Notes: generated from the sequence alone by a model not told the origin. A DNA stretch of 64,000 nt from Alphaproteobacteria bacterium (GCA_024236055.1 JACKLF010000001.1:124001-188000); one strand, 5' to 3'; shown: positions 1 to 8,541, numbered from the stretch's first letter. A program made the numbers and translations.

Positions 1-1
1 C

Positions 2-466
2 AGCGGCGGCGAGGAGATCGGCGACCTGGTGGTCCATCACAGCACGCTGAAGGGCGTCACCGTGCCGGCGTCGCGCAGCGCCTCGATGATCGACGAATAT
101 CCCATCCTGGCGGTGGCCGCGTCCTTTGCCGTCGGCGAGACGCACATGCTGGGGCTGGAAGAGTTGCGCGTGAAGGAAAGCGACCGGCTGGCGGCGGTGG
201 CTGCCGGGCTGGCCGCCAACGGCGTGCCGCACCGGATCGAGGGCGACGACCTGATCGTGCAGGGCCTGGGGCCTGATAGTTCATCTGGCGGCGTGCCGGG
301 CGGCGGCACCGTCACCACCCATCTGGACCACCGCATCGCGATGGCCTTCCTGACCATGGGGCTGGCGTCGCAGGCCCCGGTGACGGTGGATGACGTGACC
401 ATGATCGCCACGTCCTTCCCCGAATATATGGACCTGATGAAAAGCCTCGGCGCGGTGTTCGCATGA
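2..466 (+). CDS. aroA: 3-phosphoshikimate 1-carboxyvinyltransferase (EPSP synthase), C-terminal part
   Basis: This is the C-terminal ~154 residues of EPSP synthase, which joins phosphoenolpyruvate to shikimate-3-phosphate in aromatic amino acid synthesis. The reading frame is open from the left edge, so the gene is cut by the window rather than broken. The visible part carries the family's late motifs: a DEYP segment, the LRVKESDR stretch that contributes substrate-binding Lys/Glu/Arg residues, and the DHRIAMAF motif near the end. The stop overlaps the cmk start (ATGA), so the two are translationally coupled, as is usual in alphaproteobacteria. Confidence 0.96.
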   Translation, partial: SGGEEIGDLVVHHSTLKGVTVPASRSASMIDEYPILAVAASFAVGETHMLGLEELRVKESDRLAAVAAGLAANGVPHRIEGDDLIVQGLGPDSSSGGVPGGGTVTTHLDHRIAMAFLTMGLASQAPVTVDDVTMIATSFPEYMDLMKSLGAVFA

Positions 467-1143
467 GTATCGTCATCGCCGTCGACGGCACCGCGGCATC
501 GGGCAAGGGCACGCTGGCCAAGAAACTCGCCGCCCATTACGGCTTTGCCCATCTGGACTCGGGCGCGCTCTATCGGCTGACCGCCCTGGCGGTGCTGGAG
601 GCCAAGGGCGACCCGTCCGCCGAGGCCGATGCGGTCCGGGGTGCGCGCACCATCGATCTGTCGCGGGCGGGCGATCCGGCCATCCGCACCGATGTGGTGG
701 GTCAGGCCGCCAGCCAGGTCGCGGCCATCCCCGCCGTGCGCGCCGCCCTGCTGGATTTCCAGAAGTCCTTCCTGGCCCATCCGCCGGGCGGCAGCCTGGG
801 CGCGGTGATGGATGGGCGCGACATCGGCACGGTGATCGCCCCCGATGCGACCGCCAAACTCTATGTCGATGCCCGCCCCGACTTGCGGGCCCACCGCCGC
901 TGGCTGGAGCTGAAATCCATGGGGATCGCCCGGGACGAGGCCGGTCTGCTGGCCGAACTCATGGCGCGGGACGCCGCCGACAAGGCCCGGCCGGTCTCGC
1001 CCCTGAAGCAGGCGCCGGACGCCGCCTTGCTCGATACCTCCGATTTGGGTATAGAGCCCGCGTTCGCGGAAGCCCTCCGCCTGGTGGAACCCAAGGTTCG
1101 ACCCCAACTGGAGGGCATGCTCAAGGACCGCCACAGGGGCTAA
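463..1143 (+). CDS. cmk: (d)CMP kinase
   Basis: Cytidylate kinase of 226 residues, the usual length, phosphorylates CMP and dCMP with ATP. The P-loop GTAASGKGT lies at residues 9-17, followed by the HLDSGALYR nucleotide-binding segment. The MDGRDIGTVI motif near residue 110 and the RxxRR-type lid (DLRAHRRW) around residue 145 are also present. The ATG overlaps the aroA stop by four bases. It lies 134 bases before rpsA, giving the conserved aroA-cmk-rpsA order. No frameshift or missing motif was seen. Confidence 0.96.
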   Translation: MSIVIAVDGTAASGKGTLAKKLAAHYGFAHLDSGALYRLTALAVLEAKGDPSAEADAVRGARTIDLSRAGDPAIRTDVVGQAASQVAAIPAVRAALLDFQKSFLAHPPGGSLGAVMDGRDIGTVIAPDATAKLYVDARPDLRAHRRWLELKSMGIARDEAGLLAELMARDAADKARPVSPLKQAPDAALLDTSDLGIEPAFAEALRLVEPKVRPQLEGMLKDRHRG

Positions 1144-1277
1144 AGGAGGCCCGGCGTCCTTTTCGGGCACTTCCGCCTACTTCACCAAATCCCAACCCCG
1201 CCCGGGGCCGCATTGGCGTGCTTCGGGAAGTCCGCGGCGCAAATGCCGTCGGCACAACCATTGTTCAGGAACTTCAT

Positions 1278-3014
1278 ATGGCCCGCGCCGCAGCCGTCAC
1301 CAAGACCGAGACTTCCATTGCCGCTCCCTCCCGCGAAGATTTCGCGGCCATGCTGGAGCAGTCCTTCGAGACCCAGAGCCCCCAGGAAGGCTCGGTCATC
1401 AAGGGCACCATCGTTTCCATCGAGAATGACTTCGCCATCGTCGATGTCGGCCTGAAGACCGAAGGGCGGATCTCACTCAAGGAATTCGCCATGCCCGGCG
1501 TGCCCGCCGACATCAAGGAAGGCGACTCCGTCGAGGTCTATCTGGAGCGCGTCGAGAACGCCCTGGGCGAAGCCGTGCTGAGCCGCGACAAGGCCCGCCG
1601 CGAGGAAAGCTGGATCAAGCTGGAAAAGGCCTTCAACGATCAGGAGCGCGTCAACGGCGTGATCTTCGGCCGGGTCAAGGGCGGCTTCACCGTCGACCTG
1701 GACGGCGCCGTGGCCTTCCTGCCGGGCAGCCAGGTCGATGTGCGCCCCATGCGCGACGTCGGCCCGCTGATGAACCAGCAGCAGCTGTTCCAGATCCTGA
1801 AGATGGACCGCCGCCGGGGCAATATCGTGGTCTCGCGCCGCGCCGTCCTGGAAGAGCGCCGCGCCGAGGAGCGCACCAGCCTGGTCGCCTCGCTGCAGGA
1901 AAAGCAGATCGTCGAGGGCGTGGTGAAGAACATCACCGACTATGGCGCCTTCGTGGACCTGGGCGGTGTGGACGGCCTGCTGCACGTCACCGACATCGCC
2001 TGGCGCCGCGTCAGCCACCCGACCGAGGTCCTGTCGGTGGGCCAGACCGTCAATGTCCAGATCATCAAGATCAACCATGACACCCAGCGCATCTCGCTGG
2101 GCATGAAGCAGCTGCAGACCGACCCGTGGGAAGGCGTCGCCGCCAAGTATCCGGTGGGCGTGCAGTTCAAGGGCAAGGTCACCAACGTCACCGACTACGG
2201 CGCCTTCGTGGAGCTGGAGCCGGGCGTCGAGGGCCTGGTCCACGTTTCCGAAATGTCCTGGGTCAAGAAGAACATGGCCCCCTCCAAGCTGGTCACCCCC
2301 GGCACCGAGGTGGACGTGGCCGTGCTGGAGGTCGACTCCAACAAGCGCCGCATCAGCCTCGGCCTGAAGCAGACCCAGGAAAATCCCTGGAGCGCCTTCA
2401 CCGCCGGTCATCCGATCGGCAGCACCATCGAGGGCGAGATCAAGTCCATCACCGAGTTCGGCCTGTTCGTGGGCCTGGATTCGGAGATCGACGGCATGGT
2501 CCACCTGTCCGACCTGAGCTGGGCCAAGTCCGGCGAAGAGGCCATCAAGGACTATCAGAAGGGCCAGATGGTCAAGGCCAAGGTGCTGGACATCGATGTC
2601 GAGAAGGAGCGCGTCTCCCTGGGCATCAAGCAGCTTGAGTCCGACCCGATCGACTCCGCCGGCGCCGGCGGGGCCCCGCTGCGCAAGGGCCAGGTGGTCA
2701 CCGGCACGATCACCGAGGTCAATGACGGCGGCATCGAGGTGGAACTGGAAGGCGGCGTGCGCTCCTTCATCCGCCGCGCCGACCTGGCCCGCGACCGCGG
2801 CGACCAGCGCCCCGAACGCTTCGGCAAGGGCGAAAAGGTCGACGCCATGGTCACCTCCATCGACAAGACCAGCCGCAAGGTCAGCCTCTCCATCAAGGCC
2901 CGCGAAGTGGCCGAGGAGAAGGAAGCCGTTGAGCAGTATGGTTCTTCGGACAGCGGCGCCAGCCTGGGCGACATCCTGGGTGCGGCGCTGAAGAAGCGGA
3001 CGACCGACGAGTAG
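1278..3014 (+). CDS. rpsA: 30S ribosomal protein S1
   Basis: Ribosomal protein S1 (578 residues with this start) brings mRNA to the 30S subunit and unfolds structured leaders. Six S1/OB-fold repeats can be followed along the protein. The third and fourth share the pattern NxTDYGAFV followed by G(V/L)(L/V)HV(T/S), and the fifth has the related ITEFGLFVGL. The frame is open 60 bases further upstream from an ATG-less start, but ATG 1278 is preceded by CAGGA at seven bases and gives the usual N terminus. An intrinsic terminator follows 28 bases after the stop, so the aroA-cmk-rpsA unit ends here. Confidence 0.95.
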   Translation: MARAAAVTKTETSIAAPSREDFAAMLEQSFETQSPQEGSVIKGTIVSIENDFAIVDVGLKTEGRISLKEFAMPGVPADIKEGDSVEVYLERVENALGEAVLSRDKARREESWIKLEKAFNDQERVNGVIFGRVKGGFTVDLDGAVAFLPGSQVDVRPMRDVGPLMNQQQLFQILKMDRRRGNIVVSRRAVLEERRAEERTSLVASLQEKQIVEGVVKNITDYGAFVDLGGVDGLLHVTDIAWRRVSHPTEVLSVGQTVNVQIIKINHDTQRISLGMKQLQTDPWEGVAAKYPVGVQFKGKVTNVTDYGAFVELEPGVEGLVHVSEMSWVKKNMAPSKLVTPGTEVDVAVLEVDSNKRRISLGLKQTQENPWSAFTAGHPIGSTIEGEIKSITEFGLFVGLDSEIDGMVHLSDLSWAKSGEEAIKDYQKGQMVKAKVLDIDVEKERVSLGIKQLESDPIDSAGAGGAPLRKGQVVTGTITEVNDGGIEVELEGGVRSFIRRADLARDRGDQRPERFGKGEKVDAMVTSIDKTSRKVSLSIKAREVAEEKEAVEQYGSSDSGASLGDILGAALKKRTTDE

Positions 3015-3041
3015 TCGTCCTCTTCCCTCTTCGAAACGATC

Positions 3042-3072
3042 AAGGCGCGGGGTTTGACCCCGCGCCTTTTTT
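3042..3072 (+). terminator. rho-independent terminator after rpsA
   Basis: An 11-bp perfect GC-rich stem (arms 3043-3053 and 3057-3067) with a three-base loop runs directly into six T residues. It sits 28 bases after the rpsA stop. Confidence 0.9.
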
Positions 3073-3176
3073 GTCACGCTCGTCCAGCATTGTGCTTGCC
3101 CTGTTGCATCAACCTCTCACTCTTTTTTCGAGAATCGGATTAGATCGCCGCCACTGTCAATTTTGAGGAGTTGAAC

Positions 3177-3407
3177 ATGGCTATGAAGAAGGCGGCTCCG
3201 GTCGATCCTGCCGCTGCTGCTGCGGCGCCGGCCCCGGCGCCCGTGAAGAAGGCGAAGAAGAAGGCGAAGAAGAAGGCTGCCAAGAAGGCCGCCCCGAAGA
3301 AGGCCAAGAAGGCCGCGCCGAAGAAGGCCGCCAAGAAGCCGGCCAAGAAGGCCGCGAAAAAGCCTGCGAAGAAGAAGGCCAAGAAGGCCAAAAAGGCGAA
3401 GAAATAA
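3177..3407 (+). CDS. Lys/Ala/Pro-rich histone H1-like small protein
   Basis: A 76-residue, extremely basic protein. After a short acidic-free start it consists almost wholly of Ala, Lys and Pro in AAKK / KKAxKKA-type repeats, like bacterial histone-H1-like proteins and the C-terminal tails of some nucleoid proteins. DNA binding and compaction is the likely role, by inference from composition. A strong GAGGAG sits six bases before ATG 3177, which fixes the start; an in-frame TTG six bases upstream lies inside the spacer and is unlikely to be used. The gene is flanked by terminators on both sides and is therefore a single transcription unit. Low complexity makes homology assignment unsafe. Confidence 0.78.
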   Translation: MAMKKAAPVDPAAAAAAPAPAPVKKAKKKAKKKAAKKAAPKKAKKAAPKKAAKKPAKKAAKKPAKKKAKKAKKAKK

Positions 3408-3448
3408 GGCTTTGGACGGGCCTGTCCCGTCCATCGTCTGATCTCAAG

Positions 3449-3482
3449 AAGGGCGCGTCCTTTGCTGGCCGCGCCCTTTTTC
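3449..3482 (+). terminator. rho-independent terminator after the Lys-rich gene
   Basis: A 9-bp stem (3449-3457 with 3470-3478) with a 12-base loop is followed by a T-rich run. It lies 41 bases after the stop of the Lys-rich gene. Confidence 0.8.
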
Positions 3483-3567
3483 CTTTTGGGCCGGCTGGCT
3501 AATCTTGCGCCTTCAAGGGGACGGCAGGCGGGCTTGTCCGCCGGGCCGCAAAAAAGGGGAAACGCCA

Positions 3568-4077
3568 ATGACCATCTCGCCGAAGTTCGTCCGCCATGCC
3601 CGCAGGGGATTGGCCGGGGCTGCCATGCTCGCCGCCTTGCCGGTGCTGGCCCAGGCCCAGGCCGCCAAGCCGCTGCACACCACCCCCGCCGACGCATTCG
3701 TCTACCAGCCGGCCGCCGAGGTGGAGGCCATGACCCGCCTGACCACGGGCGGCACCGCTTCGAAGATCGTGATCGACCACGAGAACTATTTCATCGAATA
3801 CGTCACCCGGGGCATCAACACCGGGGTCGAGGCGCATGGCCACTGGTACGACTACATCCATGTCGTGTCGGGGGAAGGCACCGTCACCTATGGCGGCACC
3901 CAGCAGGGCGGCCACGACACCGGAAACCAGGAAATCCGCGGCGGCACGCTGGTGGGCGCCACCACCCAGCAACTGCATGCGGGCGATCGGCTGGTGCTGC
4001 CGCCGGGCATGCCGCACCTGTTCACCTCCACCGCCGGCCACACGCTGACCTACCTGATCTTCAAGCAGCGGTACTGA
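3568..4077 (+). CDS. Exported cupin-domain protein
   Basis: A 169-residue protein with a clear Sec signal peptide: basic start, hydrophobic stretch to about residue 25, and an A-Q-A cleavage region. A small single-domain cupin follows, recognisable by the GxxxHxHxYDYIHVVSGEG-like first cupin box (GVEAHGHWYDYIHVV) and the second box GDRLVLPPGMPHLF. The conserved His residues suggest a metal site. No substrate can be named. ATG 3568 has a purine-rich AAAAAGGGGAAA just upstream; the frame is open further 5' but that would bury the signal peptide. It is convergent with the following transporter gene, with zero intergenic bases. Confidence 0.8.
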   Translation: MTISPKFVRHARRGLAGAAMLAALPVLAQAQAAKPLHTTPADAFVYQPAAEVEAMTRLTTGGTASKIVIDHENYFIEYVTRGINTGVEAHGHWYDYIHVVSGEGTVTYGGTQQGGHDTGNQEIRGGTLVGATTQQLHAGDRLVLPPGMPHLFTSTAGHTLTYLIFKQRY

Positions 4078-5034
4078 TCAGTCGGGTTCGCCCGCCAGCA
4101 TCGCCTTGCGCGGCCGCCACAGGATGTTCACTCCCAGTCCGCCCATGATCAGGACGGTCGCGGCGACCTTCCAGACGGGCAACGGCTCGCCCAGGATCAG
4201 CGCGCTGGCGCCGAAGCCGAAGATTGGCACCAGCAGCGACAGCGGCGCGATGGTGGCGGCGGGATAGCGCGACAGCAGGATCGCCCAGCAGGTGTAGCCG
4301 AACATGGTGTTGCCCACGCTCTGCCACAGCACCGCCGCCCAGGTGACGGCGCTGGCCTGATGAAGCCCGGCGGCGATCGCGGCGGGGCCCTCGGTGATCA
4401 GCGACAGGGCCAGCAGCACCGGCAGCGAGAACAGGCTGGCCCAGACCACGAAGGCCAGCATGTTCAGCGGCTGGCCCGCGGCGCGCGCATCCTGTGCGGC
4501 CTCGCGCGCGGTCTGGTTGGAGATCGCCCAGCCCAGGCCCGCCAGCAGCACCAGCACCAGCCCCGGCAAGGTCACGCCATTGCCGTCATGGCTGCCGGTG
4601 TTGGCGGCGATCACCCCCATGCCCGCCAGCGCCAGGGTGAAGGCCGCGAAGTGATGCGCCGACAGTTTCTCGGCCGCCGCGGTGCCGCGCCCGTTCGCAC
4701 GCCACAGTGAAATGGCGATGGTGTAGAAAGCCTGCATCTGCACGACCAGCGAGGCCAGTCCGGGCGAGATCATGCTCTTGATGGCGATGAAGAGCAGGCC
4801 GAACTGGCCCAGCCCCGTCGCCAGGCCATAGACCGCCAGGCTGCGCCAGGACACGGCGGGACGCTTCAGGAAGAAGGCGGCGGGCACCAGCACGAAGCCG
4901 AAGCGCAGGGTGGCGAAGAACAGCGGCGGCAGCGCATCCAGCCCCAGCCGGATCACCACGAAATTGGTGCCCCAGACAAAGACGATGGCCAGCGCCAGCA
5001 GCGCGTCGCGCGGGGTCAGATGGGTCGCGGTCAC
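4078..5034 (-). CDS. EamA/DMT-superfamily inner-membrane transporter
   Basis: A 318-residue protein with ten predicted hydrophobic segments arranged as two EamA repeats. The N-terminal segment carries the typical VFVWGTNFVVIRLGL signature and the C-terminal repeat ends with LGEPLPVWKVAATVLIMGGLGVN. Members export or import amino acids, cofactors or drugs; the substrate cannot be predicted. I chose GTG 5034, which gives the normal family N terminus; an ATG 132 bases upstream would add an unrelated Arg/Ala-rich extension. It is divergent from the dipZ-like gene. Confidence 0.85.
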   Translation of the reverse strand: MTATHLTPRDALLALAIVFVWGTNFVVIRLGLDALPPLFFATLRFGFVLVPAAFFLKRPAVSWRSLAVYGLATGLGQFGLLFIAIKSMISPGLASLVVQMQAFYTIAISLWRANGRGTAAAEKLSAHHFAAFTLALAGMGVIAANTGSHDGNGVTLPGLVLVLLAGLGWAISNQTAREAAQDARAAGQPLNMLAFVVWASLFSLPVLLALSLITEGPAAIAAGLHQASAVTWAAVLWQSVGNTMFGYTCWAILLSRYPAATIAPLSLLVPIFGFGASALILGEPLPVWKVAATVLIMGGLGVNILWRPRKAMLAGEPD

Positions 5035-5217
5035 GGCACGGTTCCCTTGTTGCGCTGCAGTATACGGGCGCAGCGCCTGCCGGCGGCGTGCAAAGAGTGC
5101 AGGGCTGGCGCGCTGCCAGCGGCGCGCGGCTGTAACCGGGCCGGGCAGGAAGACGAATGCCACCATGACCCTGCCGGCTTTGGGTCCATGCTAGAAAGCC
5201 TTTCGGAGGTAACGCCC

Positions 5218-6927
5218 GTGATCCTGTTCCTGCTCGCCTGGCTTGGCGGCGTGCTGACCATCCTGAGCCCCTGCATCCTGCCGGTGCTGCCCTTCGTGTT
5301 CGCGCGCGCCGACCGGCCTTTCCTGAAAAGCGGGCTGCCGCTGCTGATCGGCATGGCGGTGACATTCGCCGGCATCGCGACGCTGGCGACGCTGGGGGGA
5401 AGCTGGGCGGTACATGCCAATTCCTATGGCCGTGCGGTGGCGCTGGTGCTGCTGGGGCTGTTCGGGCTGACGCTGCTGTTTCCGGTTTTGGCCGAGCGGC
5501 TGACCCAGCCGCTGGTGGCGCTGGGCGACCGGCTGTCATCGCGCGTGGGCGCGGAGGCCGGCATCGGCTCATCGCTGCTGCTGGGTGCGGCCACGGGGCT
5601 TTTGTGGGCGCCCTGCGCCGGTCCCATCCTGGGGCTGATCCTGACGGGTGCGGCGATCAACGGTGCCAGCACCTCGACCAGCCTGTTGCTGCTGGCCTAT
5701 GCGCTGGGGGCTGCGACCTCACTGGCGGCGGCGCTGCTGATCGGCGGACGCGTCTTTGCCGCGATGAAGAAATCGTTGGGCGCGGGCGAATGGATCCGCC
5801 GGGGGCTGGGCGTGGCGGTGCTGGCGGGGGTGGTGGCCATCGCGCTGGGGCTGGACACCGGATTTCTCACCCGCATCTCCACCGCCCAGACCGCCTCGCT
5901 GGAGCAGGCGCTGGTCAACGGCACCGGCATGGGCCATGCGGTCAAGCAGACCCGTGTCGCCGGCTCGGACCTGCCGGTGCTGGGCCAGATGCCGCCGCTG
6001 GATGGCGCCACGCTGTGGCTGAATTCGCCGCCCCTGACGCGCGAGCAACTGCGCGGCAAGGTGGTGCTGGTCGATTTCTGGACCTACTCCTGCATCAACT
6101 GCCTGCGGGCGCTGCCCTATGTGAAGGCCTGGGCGGCCAAATACGGTCCGCACGGACTGGTGGTGATCGGGGTGCATGCCCCCGAATTCGCCTTCGAGAA
6201 GGACCCGGACAATGTGCGCCGGGCGGTGAAGGACTTGAGGATCACCTATCCGGTGGCGCTGGATAACGACTATTCGATCTGGCAGGCGTTCCAGAACCGC
6301 TACTGGCCCGCGCACTATTTCATCGATGCCGAAGGGCGCATCCGCCACACCCATTTCGGCGAGGGGGAATATGCCCGCTCCGAACAGGTGATCCAGCAAC
6401 TGCTGAAAGAGGCCGGGCGCACCGATGTGCCCGGCGGCATGGCCGATGCGGCGGGCAAGGGCGCCCAGGCCGCGCCCGACAAGTCCGCGCTGCAGTCGCC
6501 GGAAACCTATATCGGCTATGGCCGGGCCCAGAACTTCGCCGCCGGGCCGGTCAAGCCGGATGCCGCCAATTCCTATGAGACGCCCTATCCGCTGGCGGTG
6601 AACCAGTGGGGCCTGTCGGGCGACTGGACGGTGGGCAAGGAAAAGGCCGTGCTGGCCGGCGCGGGAGGCAAGATCACCTTCCGCTTCCACGCCCGCGACC
6701 TGCATCTGGTGATGGGCGCGGACAAGGCCGTGCGCTTCCGCATCACCATTGACGGCCATCCCCCCGGCGCCGATCACGGCATGGACACCGATGCGGACGG
6801 CAATGGCGTGGTGCGCGAGGAGCGGCTGTACCAGCTGGTGCGCCAGCAGGGCGACGTGCAGGACCATACGTTCCAGATCGAATTCCTCGATCCGGGCGTG
6901 CGGGCCTTCTCGTTTACGTTTGGCTAG
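5218..6927 (+). CDS. DipZ-type fusion: CcdA/DsbD membrane domain plus TlpA-like thioredoxin domain
   Basis: A 569-residue membrane protein that should carry reducing power across the inner membrane to a periplasmic thioredoxin-like domain. Residues 1-220 form a CcdA-like membrane region with the paired cysteines C19 (LSPCILP) and C133 (APCAGPI). A TlpA/AhpC-TSA-like domain follows with the redox motif C292-I-N-C295. The last ~150 residues form the beta-rich domain found at the end of DipZ proteins. GTG 5218 is preceded at seven bases by a perfect GGAGGT; an upstream ATG (5188) lacks such a site. The exact client proteins are unknown. Confidence 0.88.
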   Translation: MILFLLAWLGGVLTILSPCILPVLPFVFARADRPFLKSGLPLLIGMAVTFAGIATLATLGGSWAVHANSYGRAVALVLLGLFGLTLLFPVLAERLTQPLVALGDRLSSRVGAEAGIGSSLLLGAATGLLWAPCAGPILGLILTGAAINGASTSTSLLLLAYALGAATSLAAALLIGGRVFAAMKKSLGAGEWIRRGLGVAVLAGVVAIALGLDTGFLTRISTAQTASLEQALVNGTGMGHAVKQTRVAGSDLPVLGQMPPLDGATLWLNSPPLTREQLRGKVVLVDFWTYSCINCLRALPYVKAWAAKYGPHGLVVIGVHAPEFAFEKDPDNVRRAVKDLRITYPVALDNDYSIWQAFQNRYWPAHYFIDAEGRIRHTHFGEGEYARSEQVIQQLLKEAGRTDVPGGMADAAGKGAQAAPDKSALQSPETYIGYGRAQNFAAGPVKPDAANSYETPYPLAVNQWGLSGDWTVGKEKAVLAGAGGKITFRFHARDLHLVMGADKAVRFRITIDGHPPGADHGMDTDADGNGVVREERLYQLVRQQGDVQDHTFQIEFLDPGVRAFSFTFG

Positions 6928-7616
6928 GTTTCCTGCACGCCCGGTGTCAGCAGCCAGCCGAACAGCGCGCTGGCGGCCAGCGCGCCGGCAAGCTGCGCGA
7001 TCAGGAAGCCCGGCACCGAAGCGGGCGCGATGCCTGAAAAGCTGTCGGTCAGCGCCCGCGCCAGGGTAACGGCGGGATTGGCGAAGCTGGTGGAGGCGGT
7101 GAACCAGTAGGCCGCAGTGATGTACAGGCCCACCAGCGCCCCAACCTGCAGCGATGTCACGGCGGGCTTGAGCGCAATGGCGCCAAGAATGGTGGCCAGC
7201 AGGCCGAAGGTAGCGATGAATTCGGACAGCCACTGGGCCGGCCCGTCGCGCAGATGGCGCGAGGCTTCGATGACCGGCGCCGCGAACATGGCATGGGCCA
7301 GCCACACGCCCGCCACCGCGGCGGCGACCTGAACCAGCACATAGGCCAGCGCCAGGGCAGGGGGCATCTGCCGCCGCACCGCCATGACCAGCGTCACCGC
7401 CGGGTTGAAATGGGCGCCCGACAGCGGCGCGAAAATGGCGATCAGCACCATCAGCGCCGCGCCGGTGGCGATGGTGTTGGCCAGAAGGGCGATGGCGGTA
7501 TTTCCGTTCGCCAGCCGCTCGGCCATGATGCCGGAGCCCACCACCGCCATCAGCAGGAAGGCCGTGCCCAGCGCCTCGGCGGCCAGGCGGCGCGCCACAA
7601 CAGGCATGTCAGGCAT
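6924..7616 (-). CDS. Aquaporin-family channel (AqpS-like) of the arsenic operon
   Basis: A 230-residue major intrinsic protein with both family signatures, AHFNPAVT in the first half and SFANPAVT in the second, and six hydrophobic spans. It is the last gene of an arsR-arsC-aqp cluster. In Sinorhizobium the homologous AqpS lets arsenite, the ArsC product, leave the cell down its gradient, so that role is inferred from context. The ATG at 7616 overlaps the arsC stop; a second ATG nine bases downstream is an alternative. No ArsB or Acr3 pump is present nearby. Confidence 0.87.
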   Translation of the reverse strand: MPDMPVVARRLAAEALGTAFLLMAVVGSGIMAERLANGNTAIALLANTIATGAALMVLIAIFAPLSGAHFNPAVTLVMAVRRQMPPALALAYVLVQVAAAVAGVWLAHAMFAAPVIEASRHLRDGPAQWLSEFIATFGLLATILGAIALKPAVTSLQVGALVGLYITAAYWFTASTSFANPAVTLARALTDSFSGIAPASVPGFLIAQLAGALAASALFGWLLTPGVQET

Positions 7617-8139
7617 CCGCGTTCTGGCCGGCGGCAATATCGTCCAGCCGCCGCTTCAGGGTCATGCGGTCCAGGCTGGCCAGGGGCAGGCCGGAGAACA
7701 GCTCGATGCGCCGCTGCAGCACTGTATAGGCGTCGCGGAAAGCGGCGATGATGTGCTTCTCGTCACCGGTCACGGCGGCCGGATCGGGTACGCCCCAATG
7801 CGCCGTCATGGGCTGGCCGGGCCAGGCCGGACAGACCTCGCCCGCCGCGTCGTCGCAGACGGTGAAGATGAAATCCATCTGCGGCGCGCCGGGCGCCGCG
7901 AATTCGTCCCAGCTCTTGGAGCGCAGTTCGCGGGTGGGATAACCCAGCCGCTGCAGCAGCGCGATGGCCTGGGGATGCACCTGGCCCTTGGGATGCGACC
8001 CGGCCGAGAAGGCATGGAAGCGGCCATGACCGATGCGGTTCAGGATGGCTTCGCCCAGGATCGAACGCGCCGAATTGCCGGTGCACAGGAACAGCACATG
8101 GAAGGGCCGGTGACCGGCCGGTTGGGTGTCGGCGTTCAT
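7609..8139 (-). CDS. arsC: Arsenate reductase, low-molecular-weight phosphatase type
   Basis: A 176-residue member of the low-molecular-weight tyrosine phosphatase / thioredoxin-dependent arsenate reductase family. It reduces arsenate to arsenite through the P-loop cysteine C19 in CTGNSARS (C-x5-R, residues 19-25). Later family features include FTVCDDAAGEVCP, which holds candidate second and third redox cysteines, and the VPDPA acid loop. Its ATG overlaps the arsR stop (ATGA) and its stop overlaps the aquaporin start, so the three are translationally coupled. The frame continues upstream into arsR, but ATG 8139 gives the normal length. Confidence 0.92.
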   Translation of the reverse strand: MNADTQPAGHRPFHVLFLCTGNSARSILGEAILNRIGHGRFHAFSAGSHPKGQVHPQAIALLQRLGYPTRELRSKSWDEFAAPGAPQMDFIFTVCDDAAGEVCPAWPGQPMTAHWGVPDPAAVTGDEKHIIAAFRDAYTVLQRRIELFSGLPLASLDRMTLKRRLDDIAAGQNADA

Positions 8140-8510
8140 CTGACTTTCTCTTTGGCAATGGGCTCTTTGACGGCTGGTTTGCAGCAACTGCGCGCAAGGT
8201 CGAACAGCGGGGCGCAGACTTCCGGCCGCCCGCCGCAGCAATCGTCGGTCAGGAACACCAGCAGCCGCGCCATGGCGCTGAAATCGGCGCTGTAGATGAT
8301 GGAGCGGCCCTCGCGCCGGCTGTCCAGCAGTCCGGCCTGGGCCAGGATGGCCAGTTGCGCCGACAGCGTGTTGGGGGCGATGGCAAGCCGGCGGGCGATC
8401 GTACCGGCGGCCAGGCCATCGGGCCCGGCCTTCACCAGCAGGCGAAAGATATCCAGCCGCGATGGCTGGGCCAGCGCCGACAGGCTTTGGATGGCATCAT
8501 CGGATTTCAT
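8136..8510 (-). CDS. arsR: ArsR-family arsenite-responsive repressor
   Basis: A 124-residue winged-helix repressor. The recognition region (ARRLAIAPNTLSAQLAIL, residues 40-57) and wing (REGRSIIYSAD) are typical. The C-terminal part has C91, C92 and C99 in DDCCGGRPEVC, plus C109/C110. This C-terminal cysteine arrangement resembles the arsenite site of the Acidithiobacillus-type ArsR rather than the helix-3 site of plasmid R773. The start ATG lies inside a perfect palindrome and no Shine-Dalgarno is visible, so translation is probably from a leaderless mRNA. It is first in the arsR-arsC-aqp operon. Confidence 0.92.
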   Translation of the reverse strand: MKSDDAIQSLSALAQPSRLDIFRLLVKAGPDGLAAGTIARRLAIAPNTLSAQLAILAQAGLLDSRREGRSIIYSADFSAMARLLVFLTDDCCGGRPEVCAPLFDLARSCCKPAVKEPIAKEKVR

Positions 8511-8541
8511 AGTTCAATATTTCATGAAATATTGAACTATG
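8508..8541. promoter_or_regulatory. 34-bp perfect palindrome: predicted ArsR operator
   Basis: The half-site CATAGTTCAATATTTCA is followed exactly by its reverse complement, making 34 bp with no mismatch and no spacer. It is strikingly AT-rich against the surrounding GC-rich DNA. It covers the predicted promoter spacer and -10 region and the arsR start codon itself, so bound ArsR would block RNA polymerase. Confidence 0.88.

Noticed and set aside
1473..3077. Long minus-strand open frame opposite rpsA, and similar long antisense frames opposite addA/addB, carB, ahcY, trpB and others
   Set aside because: These are shadow frames of GC-rich genes with strong third-position bias. They show no family motifs or Shine-Dalgarno sites and have unnatural Arg/His/Gly/Gln-rich composition.
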